Shown here in pieces: positions 1 to 5,255 of a stretch of 7,461 nucleotides of DNA (its first letter is position 1; the number at the start of each line of letters is the position of its first letter). The notes under the pieces are model-generated. The model was not told where the DNA came from. It made no database searches and saw only the letters and a list, made by a program, of their open reading frames with translations. The translations under genes and the position numbers were made by a program. Source of the DNA: Burkholderiaceae bacterium (GTDB taxonomy: Bacteria; Pseudomonadota; Gammaproteobacteria; Burkholderiales; Burkholderiaceae_C); NCBI GenBank assembly GCA_023268425.1, contig JALRFN010000270.1, positions 1 through 7,461 of the forward strand, given 5' to 3'.

Positions 1-233
1 CACAGCGCCATATTGCCCGCATCATCCAAGCCCAAGAGAGCCAAGCGCCTTGGCTGATTGGCGCCATGATTTTGGGTGCGGCCACCATCGCCGACATCAC
101 CGCTTACTGCACCATCGAATTCTCGCGCCTGATGAAGTTCAAACCCGCTGATGCGGGCTACCCACACATTCAAGCGTGGCGTGACCGCGTCAGCGAACGC
201 CCCAGCGCCAGCGCAGGCGACCGCATCGACTGA
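1..233 (+). CDS. Glutathione S-transferase, C-terminal part (5' end outside window)
   Basis: Only the last 76 residues are present, in the frame starting at base 3 and ending with TGA at 231-233. They look like the all-helical C-terminal domain of a cytosolic glutathione S-transferase. The N-capping box Thr-x-x-Asp appears in GAATIADITAYC (visible residues 25-36), followed by the usual ending PHIQAWRDRVSERPSA (54-69), as in family members ending 'P.i.aW..R...RPs'. The family conjugates glutathione to electrophiles in the cytoplasm. The glutathione-binding thioredoxin-like N-terminal domain lies outside the window, so subclass and substrate cannot be judged. The next gene starts 57 bp downstream on the same strand, with a perfect inverted repeat in between. 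Family assignment is fairly safe; no specific function is claimed. Confidence 0.8.
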   Translation, partial: QRHIARIIQAQESQAPWLIGAMILGAATIADITAYCTIEFSRLMKFKPADAGYPHIQAWRDRVSERPSASAGDRID

Positions 234-265
234 AGCGGACACAAACACCCAGCGCCGCCAAGGGC

Positions 266-293
266 CATGCGCGCGTGCCACACTGCGCGCATG
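266..293 (+). repeat. Perfect 9-bp inverted repeat covering the lipoprotein start codon
   Basis: Arms CATGCGCGC (266-274) and GCGCGCATG (285-293) are exact reverse complements separated by 10 bases. The right arm contains the preferred ATG (291) of the lipoprotein gene and the left arm contains the alternative ATG (267). In mRNA the structure would be very stable and would hide the initiation codon. No T-run follows, so it is not a classical terminator. Confidence 0.55.
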
Positions 294-1166
294 ACCACAG
301 CCCATCGTCTTTCCCCTTGGCCCGCCCGGCTGATCGGGCTGGTCTTGGTCTGGTCGCTCAGCGCTTGCAGCGTCTTGGGCTTGCTGTACCAACAGGCGCC
401 GCGCTGGGTCGGCACCTGGCTGAACAACCAAGTCCAACTCAGCGACGCGCAACGCGTTTGGGTGGAGCCTGCGCTGGACGAATGGCTGCAATGGCACCGA
501 ACCCAAGTCTTGCCGCTGTGGGTCACCACCGCGCAGCACTGGGCCCAACACGCGCAGCGCGATTGGTCCGCGGACGAGGTCTGCGCCGCGCTGGATGCCC
601 TGCGCGATCAAGTCAAGACCACGCTCGACCACAGCACCCCCATCTGGGCCCGCTTGGCGGTGTCGCTGAGTCCGCAGCAATGGCGCCGCCTGCGAGAGCA
701 ACGCGCCGAGGCGGCGCAAGACTTTCACGATGACTTCGTCGCTCCCTCAAGCGAACGGGTGCTGGACGAACGCTTGGCGCGCAGTGTGAAAAACGCGGAA
801 CGCTTGTACGGCAAACTGAGCCCGGCCCAGGTCGCCTGGCTGCGCGGGCAATTGCAAGCCTCGCCGTGGTCACCTCGCGACACTTGGGTGCAACGACAAG
901 CCCGCGACCAAGCGATGCTGCGTTTGATCAGCCAGTTGCAAGCCCAGGCGCTCAACCCCAAGCAAGCACAAACACAGGTACAAGCTTGGTTAGATGCACA
1001 GTGGTCACCCGAAGACGCGGCCGCAAGTGCGCAACAAGCTGCGTTTTGGCGCCACAGCTGCGCCACCATCGCGGGGCTGCATCGACAGGCCAGTCCACAA
1101 CAGCGCCTGCAATTGGCGCAACAGCTGCGCGACTACGCCCAGGACTTCACCCAGCTATTGCCATGA
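291..1166 (+). CDS. Putative lipoprotein, DUF6279 family
   Basis: Predicted 291-residue exported lipoprotein of unknown function. From the ATG at 291 it has a short basic N-terminus, a hydrophobic stretch (residues 13-24) and a lipobox L23-S24-A25-C26, so Cys26 should be lipidated after signal peptidase II cleavage. The mature start (SVLGLLYQQAPRWVGTWL, then a segment rich in Trp, Asp and Gln) matches what I recall of DUF6279 lipoproteins: 'Y..ap.w...wl', a 'd..Q' turn and 'R...LP.w'. The remainder is helical, rich in Gln, Ala, Arg and Trp, with no enzymatic motif. An in-frame ATG at 267 would add eight residues (MRACHTAR), but its purine run AAGGG (260-264) is only 2 bases away. The 291 start gives a normal signal peptide, though no clear Shine-Dalgarno is visible. 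The 3' end overlaps the opposing nhaR gene by 12 bp. Confidence 0.8.
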   Translation: MTTAHRLSPWPARLIGLVLVWSLSACSVLGLLYQQAPRWVGTWLNNQVQLSDAQRVWVEPALDEWLQWHRTQVLPLWVTTAQHWAQHAQRDWSADEVCAALDALRDQVKTTLDHSTPIWARLAVSLSPQQWRRLREQRAEAAQDFHDDFVAPSSERVLDERLARSVKNAERLYGKLSPAQVAWLRGQLQASPWSPRDTWVQRQARDQAMLRLISQLQAQALNPKQAQTQVQAWLDAQWSPEDAAASAQQAAFWRHSCATIAGLHRQASPQQRLQLAQQLRDYAQDFTQLLP

Positions 1167-2039
1167 AGGTTGCAGCAAGCGCTGCACCAAGACGTGACCG
1201 ACGCGGCGCTCTGCCGTCAAGCCATAAAACGACTCCACCACACCCTCGCACACGCCCAGCAGCCGCGCACCGTGGCGTTCTTGCAATGCCTCAGCCACCG
1301 CTGTCGCTGCCGGGAAAACCCCCAGCCCAGCCCCTGCAAAGGCCTCGAGCAAGGCGCTGTCTTCAAACTCGCCAGCGACCGTGGCTTGCACCTCATGCTG
1401 ACTGAGCCAATGGTCCAGGCCCGCTCGGATGTTGCTGTGCGTGGTCGGCAGCAGCACAGGCACGCGGCCCAAGTCAGCGGGGAAATCGCGCACCTGATCT
1501 TGCCAATGCGGCGTCGCAAACCAGCCTACGGGCGACTCGCCCAAAGCGTGGCTGTGCACCTTGAGGTGGGGGTGAGCCGGCGCGGGCCGATCGGACAAGA
1601 CGATGTCCAAGCGGTGCACCACCAAATCGGCCATCAAGTCCGGCAACTCGCCCTCGTGACAGACCAAACGCAGTTGTGGCGTGTCCAAAATCGGGCTGAG
1701 CAAACGCTGCACTTCGAGCTTGGGCAGACCGTCGGCGATGCCCACGCTCAAGCGAATGCCGGTGCGCGTGGCCGCTTCGCGCACCCGTTGAGGCAAGGTG
1801 GCACCCAACTCGAAAATCGGCTCGGCGGCTTCCAAAGCCGCCCAACCCGCCGGGGTCAACTCGACGCCACGTCCAGCGGGCTTGAGCAATTCACAACCCA
1901 GTGACACCTCCAGCGCCCGCACCTGCGCGCTGACGGTTTGCACGGCCAAGCCCAAGCGGTGAGCGGCATGGGAGATGCCACCCTCTTTGGCCACAACCCA
2001 AAAGTAGTAGAGGTGTTTGTAGTTGAAGGGCAAATCCAT
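1155..2039 (-). CDS. nhaR: LysR-family transcriptional activator, NhaR-like
   Basis: A 294-residue LysR-type regulator, close to the family's usual length of about 300. The N-terminal winged helix-turn-helix spans about residues 5-64 (NYKHLYYFWVVAKEG at 6-20, recognition helix QTVSAQVRALE at 34-44). An effector-binding domain follows from about residue 95. Several segments correspond to E. coli NhaR as I remember it: the HLYYFW opening, VGIADGLPK (99-107), HRLDIVLSDRP (142-152), GEFEDSALLEAF (223-234) and FYGLTAERR (271-279). NhaR activates nhaA in response to sodium by binding T-N11-A sites. Here nhaA lies about 1.3 kb away on the opposite strand, the third gene of the divergent group, which supports the name. 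The start is ATG at 2039, with only a weak GAG-type ribosome site. A T-N11-A dyad lies 15-39 bp upstream, suggesting autoregulation and control of the divergent genes. Confidence 0.87.
   Translation of the reverse strand: MDLPFNYKHLYYFWVVAKEGGISHAAHRLGLAVQTVSAQVRALEVSLGCELLKPAGRGVELTPAGWAALEAAEPIFELGATLPQRVREAATRTGIRLSVGIADGLPKLEVQRLLSPILDTPQLRLVCHEGELPDLMADLVVHRLDIVLSDRPAPAHPHLKVHSHALGESPVGWFATPHWQDQVRDFPADLGRVPVLLPTTHSNIRAGLDHWLSQHEVQATVAGEFEDSALLEAFAGAGLGVFPAATAVAEALQERHGARLLGVCEGVVESFYGLTAERRVGHVLVQRLLQPSWQ
1168..1188. other. Hairpin at the convergent lipoprotein/nhaR junction
   Basis: Arms TGCAGC (1171-1176) and GCTGCA (1181-1186) flank a 4-base loop AAGC. Two further G-C pairs form if T1170 is bulged. 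It starts just after the lipoprotein stop (1164-1166) and lies within the last codons of nhaR. No T-run follows on either strand, so at most it is a weak or Rho-assisted end signal, or it stabilises the 3' end of the mRNA. Confidence 0.3.
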
Positions 2040-2053
2040 GGCGCGCTCAATAT

Positions 2054-2078
2054 TCAGTTTTAGACGAATAAAAACTCA
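2054..2078. promoter_or_regulatory. Putative NhaR (LysR-type) binding dyad
   Basis: AGTTTT (2056-2061) and AAAACT (2071-2076) are exact inverted repeats around a 9-base spacer. One further matching pair (T2054/A2078) lies beyond a mismatch. The dyad contains T2060-N11-A2072, the T-N11-A core typical of LysR-family operators. It sits 15-39 bp upstream of the nhaR start and about 75 bp upstream of the hpf-like start, where an autoregulatory or activating site is expected. That NhaR binds here is inference. Confidence 0.45.
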
Positions 2079-2141
2079 GCAATACACTGCTTTTTGTAGC
2101 AGCTTTCGACCCCTATCTTCGCCACATCCGTCACACACGTC

Positions 2142-2147
2142 AGGAGG
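2142..2147 (+). promoter_or_regulatory. Ribosome-binding site AGGAGG that fixes the hpf-like start
   Basis: A consensus Shine-Dalgarno sits 6 bases before the ATG at 2154. The in-frame ATG at 2148 directly abuts it with no spacer, so it is unlikely to initiate. This is the strongest ribosome site in the window and implies high expression. Confidence 0.8.
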
Positions 2148-2153
2148 ATGGTC

Positions 2154-2501
2154 ATGAAAATCATTGTTCAACCCCGCGTCCCCCAAGCCGCCGAATGGCG
2201 CAACTGGGCCCAACAACGCGCCCAATTTGTGCTGCGCCGCATGCGCGATTGGGTCATGTCTGCTCAGGTGCGGCTGTCTGACGACAACGGCCCACGCGGC
2301 GGCGCCGACAAGCGTTGCGACATTGAATTGCAAACCGAGCACCACGGCACCTTGGTGGCCAGTGCTGTCGGCCGCGATTGGGGTCAAGCCATCAACGCGG
2401 CCCTGCGCAAACTGGCTCGCCACTTGAGTCGCGTTCATCACCGCCCGCACACACAAGCGCGACTGGCCGTGGCGCACGCTCGGCTCGCTCAACACCTTTG
2501 A
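2154..2501 (+). CDS. Short HPF/RaiA-family ribosome hibernation factor
   Basis: A 115-residue protein of the ribosome hibernation promoting factor / RaiA (YfiA) family, whose members bind the 30S decoding region and inactivate ribosomes under stress. The central family signature is clear: V39-R-L-S-D-D-N-G-P-R-G-G-A-D-K-R-C56, as in 'v.L.D.NGp+GG.DK.C', followed by beta strands. A second helix then carries the usual spaced alanines and basic residues (DWGQAINAALRKLARHLSR, 75-93). The length matches the short, single-domain class (E. coli HPF 95, YfiA 113); the long-form C-terminal dimerisation domain is absent. A basic, His/Arg-rich tail (94-115) ends the protein. It is the first gene of a rightward series with the YccA-like gene only 20 bp downstream, so the two are probably cotranscribed. 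Which subtype (HPF or YfiA) cannot be settled by eye. Confidence 0.85.
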   Translation: MKIIVQPRVPQAAEWRNWAQQRAQFVLRRMRDWVMSAQVRLSDDNGPRGGADKRCDIELQTEHHGTLVASAVGRDWGQAINAALRKLARHLSRVHHRPHTQARLAVAHARLAQHL

Positions 2502-2507
2502 CACCTG

Positions 2508-2513
2508 AAGGAG
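2508..2513 (+). promoter_or_regulatory. Ribosome-binding site AAGGAG for yccA-like gene
   Basis: AAGGAG ends 8 bases before the ATG at 2522. It supports that start over the longer reading frame extending back into the hpf-like gene. It begins 6 bases after the hpf-like stop codon. Confidence 0.75.
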
Positions 2514-2521
2514 TGCACACC

Positions 2522-3244
2522 ATGAACCCGTCTTGGAAAAACCATTCGCTGGCGGCCCGCGCCGCCCAAGCCCAATCCGCCCCGATGGGCCACACATCTG
2601 GCAGCACCCTGGGCCAAACCCTGGCCACACACAAGGTGCTGCGCAACACCTATGCGCTGCTGTCCATGACCCTGATCTGGGCCGCAGCCGTGGCCGCAGG
2701 CACCGCGGCCTTGGGCCTGCCGCACCCCGGCATCATCGTCACCTTGGTGGGCTACTTCGGCCTGCTGTTTTTGATCCACAAAACCCAGTCCAACGCCTGG
2801 GCCATCCCGTCGGTGTTCGCGCTGACGGGCTTCATGGGCTACACCTTGGGGCCGATCTTGTCCGCCTACTTGGGCGTGGCTGGCGGTGGCCAAGCGATCG
2901 CCAGCGCTTTAGGCGCCACCGGCATCACCTTTTTGGCGCTATCGGCTTATGCGCTCACCACCAAGCGCGACTTCAGCTTCATGGGCGGTATGCTGTTTGC
3001 CGGCATGGTGATCGCGCTGCTGATGGGCTTGGCGGCCATCTTCTTCGAGATGCCGGCCTTGAGCTTGGCGGTGTCGGCCATGGTGGCGCTGCTGAGCGCG
3101 GGCTTGATCCTGTTTGAGACCAGCCGCATCGTCAACGGCGGCGAGACCAACTACGTGATGGCCACGGTGGGCTTGTTCGTTTCCTTGTTCAACCTGTTCA
3201 CCAGCTTGCTCAGCCTGTTTGGCATGAACCTCGGCGACGACTGA
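2522..3244 (+). CDS. yccA: YccA-type Bax inhibitor-1/TMBIM family membrane protein
   Basis: A 240-residue inner-membrane protein of the Bax inhibitor-1 (UPF0005/TMBIM) family. After a soluble N-terminus of about 40 residues come seven hydrophobic segments, roughly at 43-62, 68-86, 95-118, 127-146, 154-176, 179-198 and 210-234. The C-terminal stretch LILFETSRIVNGGETNYVMA (195-214) and the ending SLFNLFTSLLSLFG closely resemble E. coli YccA (219 residues) as I recall it. YccA is a substrate and inhibitor of the FtsH protease and protects the SecY translocon when it is jammed. The paired aspartates that act as a pH sensor in B. subtilis YetJ appear replaced by Glu199 and, near the second site, Ser221; the same class of change occurs in YccA. 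The gene follows the hpf-like gene by 20 bp and precedes nhaA by 83 bp containing a strong hairpin. Family is safe; role as an FtsH modulator is by analogy. Confidence 0.9.
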   Translation: MNPSWKNHSLAARAAQAQSAPMGHTSGSTLGQTLATHKVLRNTYALLSMTLIWAAAVAAGTAALGLPHPGIIVTLVGYFGLLFLIHKTQSNAWAIPSVFALTGFMGYTLGPILSAYLGVAGGGQAIASALGATGITFLALSAYALTTKRDFSFMGGMLFAGMVIALLMGLAAIFFEMPALSLAVSAMVALLSAGLILFETSRIVNGGETNYVMATVGLFVSLFNLFTSLLSLFGMNLGDD

Positions 3245-3267
3245 ACGCCCGTCACTCGACCCGCACA

Positions 3268-3298
3268 CACGCGGCACACCCAAGCGGTGTGTCGCGTG
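3268..3298 (+). terminator. Strong hairpin between yccA and nhaA (terminator- or attenuator-like)
   Basis: Arms CACGCGGCACACC (3268-3280) and GGTGTGTCGCGTG (3286-3298) pair over 13 bp with one G-U wobble around the 5-base loop CAAGC. The stem is GC-rich and lies 24 bp after the yccA stop and 30 bp before the nhaA start. There is no T-run after it, so it is not a canonical intrinsic terminator. It may act as a weak terminator, an mRNA-processing boundary or an attenuator lowering nhaA expression relative to yccA. Confidence 0.45.
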
Positions 3299-3327
3299 CG
3301 CATTGACCACTTGAAAGTCTGTTCGCC

Positions 3328-4506
3328 ATGACCCCAGTCACCCGCGCCTTCCGCCGTTTTTTTGCCCACGAATCTGCGGGCGGCATTTTGTTGGCCATCG
3401 CCGCGCTGGCGGCCCTGCTGATCAGCAACTCGCCCTGGGGCGGCGCCTACCAAAGCCTGCTGCAAGCCACTGGCGAAGTGCGCATGGTGAACGACGCCTT
3501 GGTCTTGAGCAAACCCCTGGTGGTGTGGATCAACGACTTGTGGATGGCGATCTTCTTCTTGCTGGTGGGCTTGGAAATCAAGCGCGAGTTCATGGCCGGC
3601 GAACTCTCCGGCAAAGGCCAATTGACGCTGCCTGCCGCCGCGGCTTTGGGCGGCATGGCGGTGCCGGCCTTGATTTACACGGCCATCAATTGGGGCGACC
3701 CCGTGGCCTTGCAAGGCTGGGCGATTCCGGCGGCCACCGACATCGCTTTTGCGTTGGGCATCGCCTTGTTGCTGGGCGACCGCGTGCCGCTGTCGCTGAA
3801 GGTGTTCTTGACGGCCGTGGCCATCATCGACGACTTGGGCGCCATCATCGTCATCGCGCTGTTCTACACCCACCAGTTGTCCGGCGTGATGCTGGCCGGC
3901 GCCGCCTTGGTCATGGTCGCGCTGTGGTGGCTGAACCGCTTGCACGTGGACCGCGTCGATGTGTATTTGGCGCTGGGCCTGTTGTTGTGGCTGTTGGTCT
4001 TGAAATCGGGCGTGCACGCGACCCTGGCGGGGGTGGTCACGGCTTTGGCCATCCCCATGCAGCGCCGCGACGGCCAACCGCTGCTGCGGCCCTTCGAGCA
4101 CGGCTTGCACCCTTGGGTGGCGTTTTTGATCTTGCCCACCTTTGCCTTCGCCAACGCCGGCGTGTCGTTCGAGGGCATCAGCTTCGACACCTTGTGGCTG
4201 CCCATCCCCTTGGGCATTGCGGCGGGCTTGCTGCTGGGCAAAACCATCGGCGTCTATGGCATGGCCAAATTGGTGATTTTGAGTGGCTTGGCGCCCGCAC
4301 CCACTTCGGCCACTTCCCGCCAATTGCTGGGCGTGTCGATTTTGTGCGGCATTGGCTTCACCATGAGTTTGTTCATCGGTGGTCTGGCCTTCGCTGGCCA
4401 AGACCCGGCCTACATCACGCAACTCAAGATTGGCGTCCTGGGTGGCTCGTTGATTTGCGGCCTGCTGGGCACGGCCATGCTGTGGCGCAAACCCCAAGCG
4501 GCCTGA
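3328..4506 (+). CDS. nhaA: Na+/H+ antiporter NhaA
   Basis: A 392-residue inner-membrane antiporter (E. coli NhaA has 388) that exports Na+ or Li+ in exchange for protons, for salt tolerance and pH homeostasis at alkaline pH. All landmark motifs are present. GLEIKRE (81-87) holds the pH-sensor glutamates. AIPAATDIAFALG (132-144) has Thr137 and Asp138 (E. coli T132/D133). AIIDDLGAI (165-173) has the ion-binding pair Asp168/Asp169 (D163/D164). SGVHATLAG (227-235) has His229 (H225). LLLGKTIGVYG (301-311) has Lys305 (K300). GIGFTMSLFIGGLAF (341-355) is the typical C-terminal helix. The twelve-helix pattern appears complete and no key residue is missing, so it should be functional. The start is ATG at 3328, with only a weak purine run GAAAG about 10 bases upstream. 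It is third in the series after the hpf-like and yccA genes, and an NhaR-like regulator is encoded divergently upstream of that series. Confidence 0.97.
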   Translation: MTPVTRAFRRFFAHESAGGILLAIAALAALLISNSPWGGAYQSLLQATGEVRMVNDALVLSKPLVVWINDLWMAIFFLLVGLEIKREFMAGELSGKGQLTLPAAAALGGMAVPALIYTAINWGDPVALQGWAIPAATDIAFALGIALLLGDRVPLSLKVFLTAVAIIDDLGAIIVIALFYTHQLSGVMLAGAALVMVALWWLNRLHVDRVDVYLALGLLLWLLVLKSGVHATLAGVVTALAIPMQRRDGQPLLRPFEHGLHPWVAFLILPTFAFANAGVSFEGISFDTLWLPIPLGIAAGLLLGKTIGVYGMAKLVILSGLAPAPTSATSRQLLGVSILCGIGFTMSLFIGGLAFAGQDPAYITQLKIGVLGGSLICGLLGTAMLWRKPQAA

Positions 4507-4522
4507 GGTCCAGCTGGGTGAC

Positions 4523-4541
4523 AGCGCCGAAGCTCGGCGCT
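4523..4541 (+). terminator. Small hairpin after nhaA
   Basis: AGCGCCGA (4523-4530) and TCGGCGCT (4534-4541) are perfect 8-bp inverted repeats with a 3-base loop AGC, starting 17 bp after the nhaA stop. Only TTGG follows instead of a T-run, so termination would be weak or Rho-dependent. It separates nhaA from the next gene, which has its own good ribosome site. Confidence 0.4.
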
Positions 4542-4560
4542 TGGCATCATGGCGGCTGAC

Positions 4561-4566
4561 GAGGAG
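4561..4566 (+). promoter_or_regulatory. Ribosome-binding site GAGGAG for the SDR-fold gene
   Basis: GAGGAG ends 5 bases before the ATG at 4572 and supports that start. Confidence 0.7.
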
Positions 4567-4571
4567 CCGCC

Positions 4572-5249
4572 ATGCCTGACTTGCACGACCAACGGATTTT
4601 GCTCACCCATGCCGATCGCTTCATGGGCCCCACCCTGTGTGAGGTCTTGAATCGACACGGCGCCCACGTGATCGCCTCCACCGAAGCCTTGCTGAACGCC
4701 GATGAGGCCGCATCGGTCGTCGCCGCAGCGGGACACGTCGACACCTTGATCATTCACTTGGCGACGCCCGCGCCACAAACCGCCGCCGAGGCCATTGGCG
4801 ACGATGAATGGCGCCACGCCTTTGCCGCCATGGTCGACCCAATGCCGCGTTTGGTGCGCGCGGTGCTGCCACAAATGCAAGCGCGTGGGCGTGGCAAGCT
4901 CATCGTCATGGGCAGTGCGGCTGCGCTGCGCGGCCAAAAACGCACGGGCACCTACAGCGCGGCGCGTGGCGCACAACTGGCCTATGCGCAGGCGATTGGG
5001 CTGGAATTGGCGCCGCTGAACATCCAAGTCAACGCGGTCGCGCAAAACTTCGTCGACAACCCGACCTACTTCCCGCCCGAGGTGCAAGCCAACCCCAAGT
5101 TCCAAGAACGGCTCAAGCGCGAAGTGCCCTTGGGCCGACTGGTCGGCGCCGAAGAAGACGCCGAGTTCGTCGCCTACTTGTGCGGCCGCCACGCCGACTG
5201 CTTCGTCGGCCAGACCTTCCCCATCAGCGGCGGCTGGGCCCTGCGCTAA
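4572..5249 (+). CDS. SDR-fold protein with halohydrin dehalogenase signatures
   Basis: A 225-residue Rossmann-fold protein of the short-chain dehydrogenase superfamily that is not an ordinary oxidoreductase. The N-terminal TGxxxGxG cofactor loop is replaced by T12-HADR-F17-M-G19, with His and Phe at the first two glycine positions. The NNAG motif is absent (IHLATPAP, 61-68). The catalytic Lys of YxxxK is Arg: S115, Y128 and R132. These changes fit the two halohydrin dehalogenase signatures exactly, T-x4-[FY]-x-G and S-x12-Y-x3-R; HheC has T7/F12/G14 and S132/Y145/R149. A segment QNFVDNPTYFPPE (158-170) recalls the halide-site loop of HheC. Such enzymes convert vicinal haloalcohols to epoxides plus halide without NAD(P). 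The protein ends at GGWALR and so lacks HheC's last ~13 residues. It lies 65 bp after nhaA and is probably a separate unit. Alternative: a divergent SDR of other function. Superfamily certain; dehalogenase activity inferred. Confidence 0.7.
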   Translation: MPDLHDQRILLTHADRFMGPTLCEVLNRHGAHVIASTEALLNADEAASVVAAAGHVDTLIIHLATPAPQTAAEAIGDDEWRHAFAAMVDPMPRLVRAVLPQMQARGRGKLIVMGSAAALRGQKRTGTYSAARGAQLAYAQAIGLELAPLNIQVNAVAQNFVDNPTYFPPEVQANPKFQERLKREVPLGRLVGAEEDAEFVAYLCGRHADCFVGQTFPISGGWALR

Positions 5250-5255
5250 AACCCC

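Larger units (their letters stand above)
2040..2153. promoter_or_regulatory. Divergent control region between nhaR and hpf-like gene
   Basis: This 114-bp spacer is visibly richer in A/T than the surrounding genes, particularly at 2048-2098, and must hold the promoters of both divergent transcripts. I can see weak promoter-like hexamers, for example TATCTT at 2114-2119 as a possible -10 for the rightward genes. None has a convincing -35 partner at 16-18 bp, so no promoter positions are called. The LysR-type dyad and the hpf ribosome-binding site are listed separately. Confidence 0.6.

Noticed and set aside
267..290. Upstream ATG extension of the lipoprotein (eight extra residues)
   Set aside because: The purine run is only 2 bases from this ATG, and the extension would lengthen the signal peptide's N-region. 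The ATG at 291 is preferred, though not proven.
1170..1904. 244-codon plus-strand frame opposite nhaR
   Set aside because: Shadow of the LysR-type gene; no family resemblance and unusual Gln/His/Arg content.
2087..2102. Short inverted repeat CTGCT-N6-AGCAG in the nhaR/hpf spacer
   Set aside because: Only 5 bp per arm and no clear relation to a promoter or to the T-N11-A pattern; too short to support.
3151..4497. 448-codon open frame on the minus strand, fully antisense to nhaA
   Set aside because: The translation is dominated by Gln, Arg, His, Gly and Ala with no recognisable motif, as expected for the complement of a GC-rich gene. NhaA on the other strand has every catalytic motif.
3525..4559. 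344-codon plus-strand frame overlapping nhaA in another register
   Set aside because: An Arg/His/Gly-rich shadow translation of the same GC-rich DNA, without motifs or a ribosome site.
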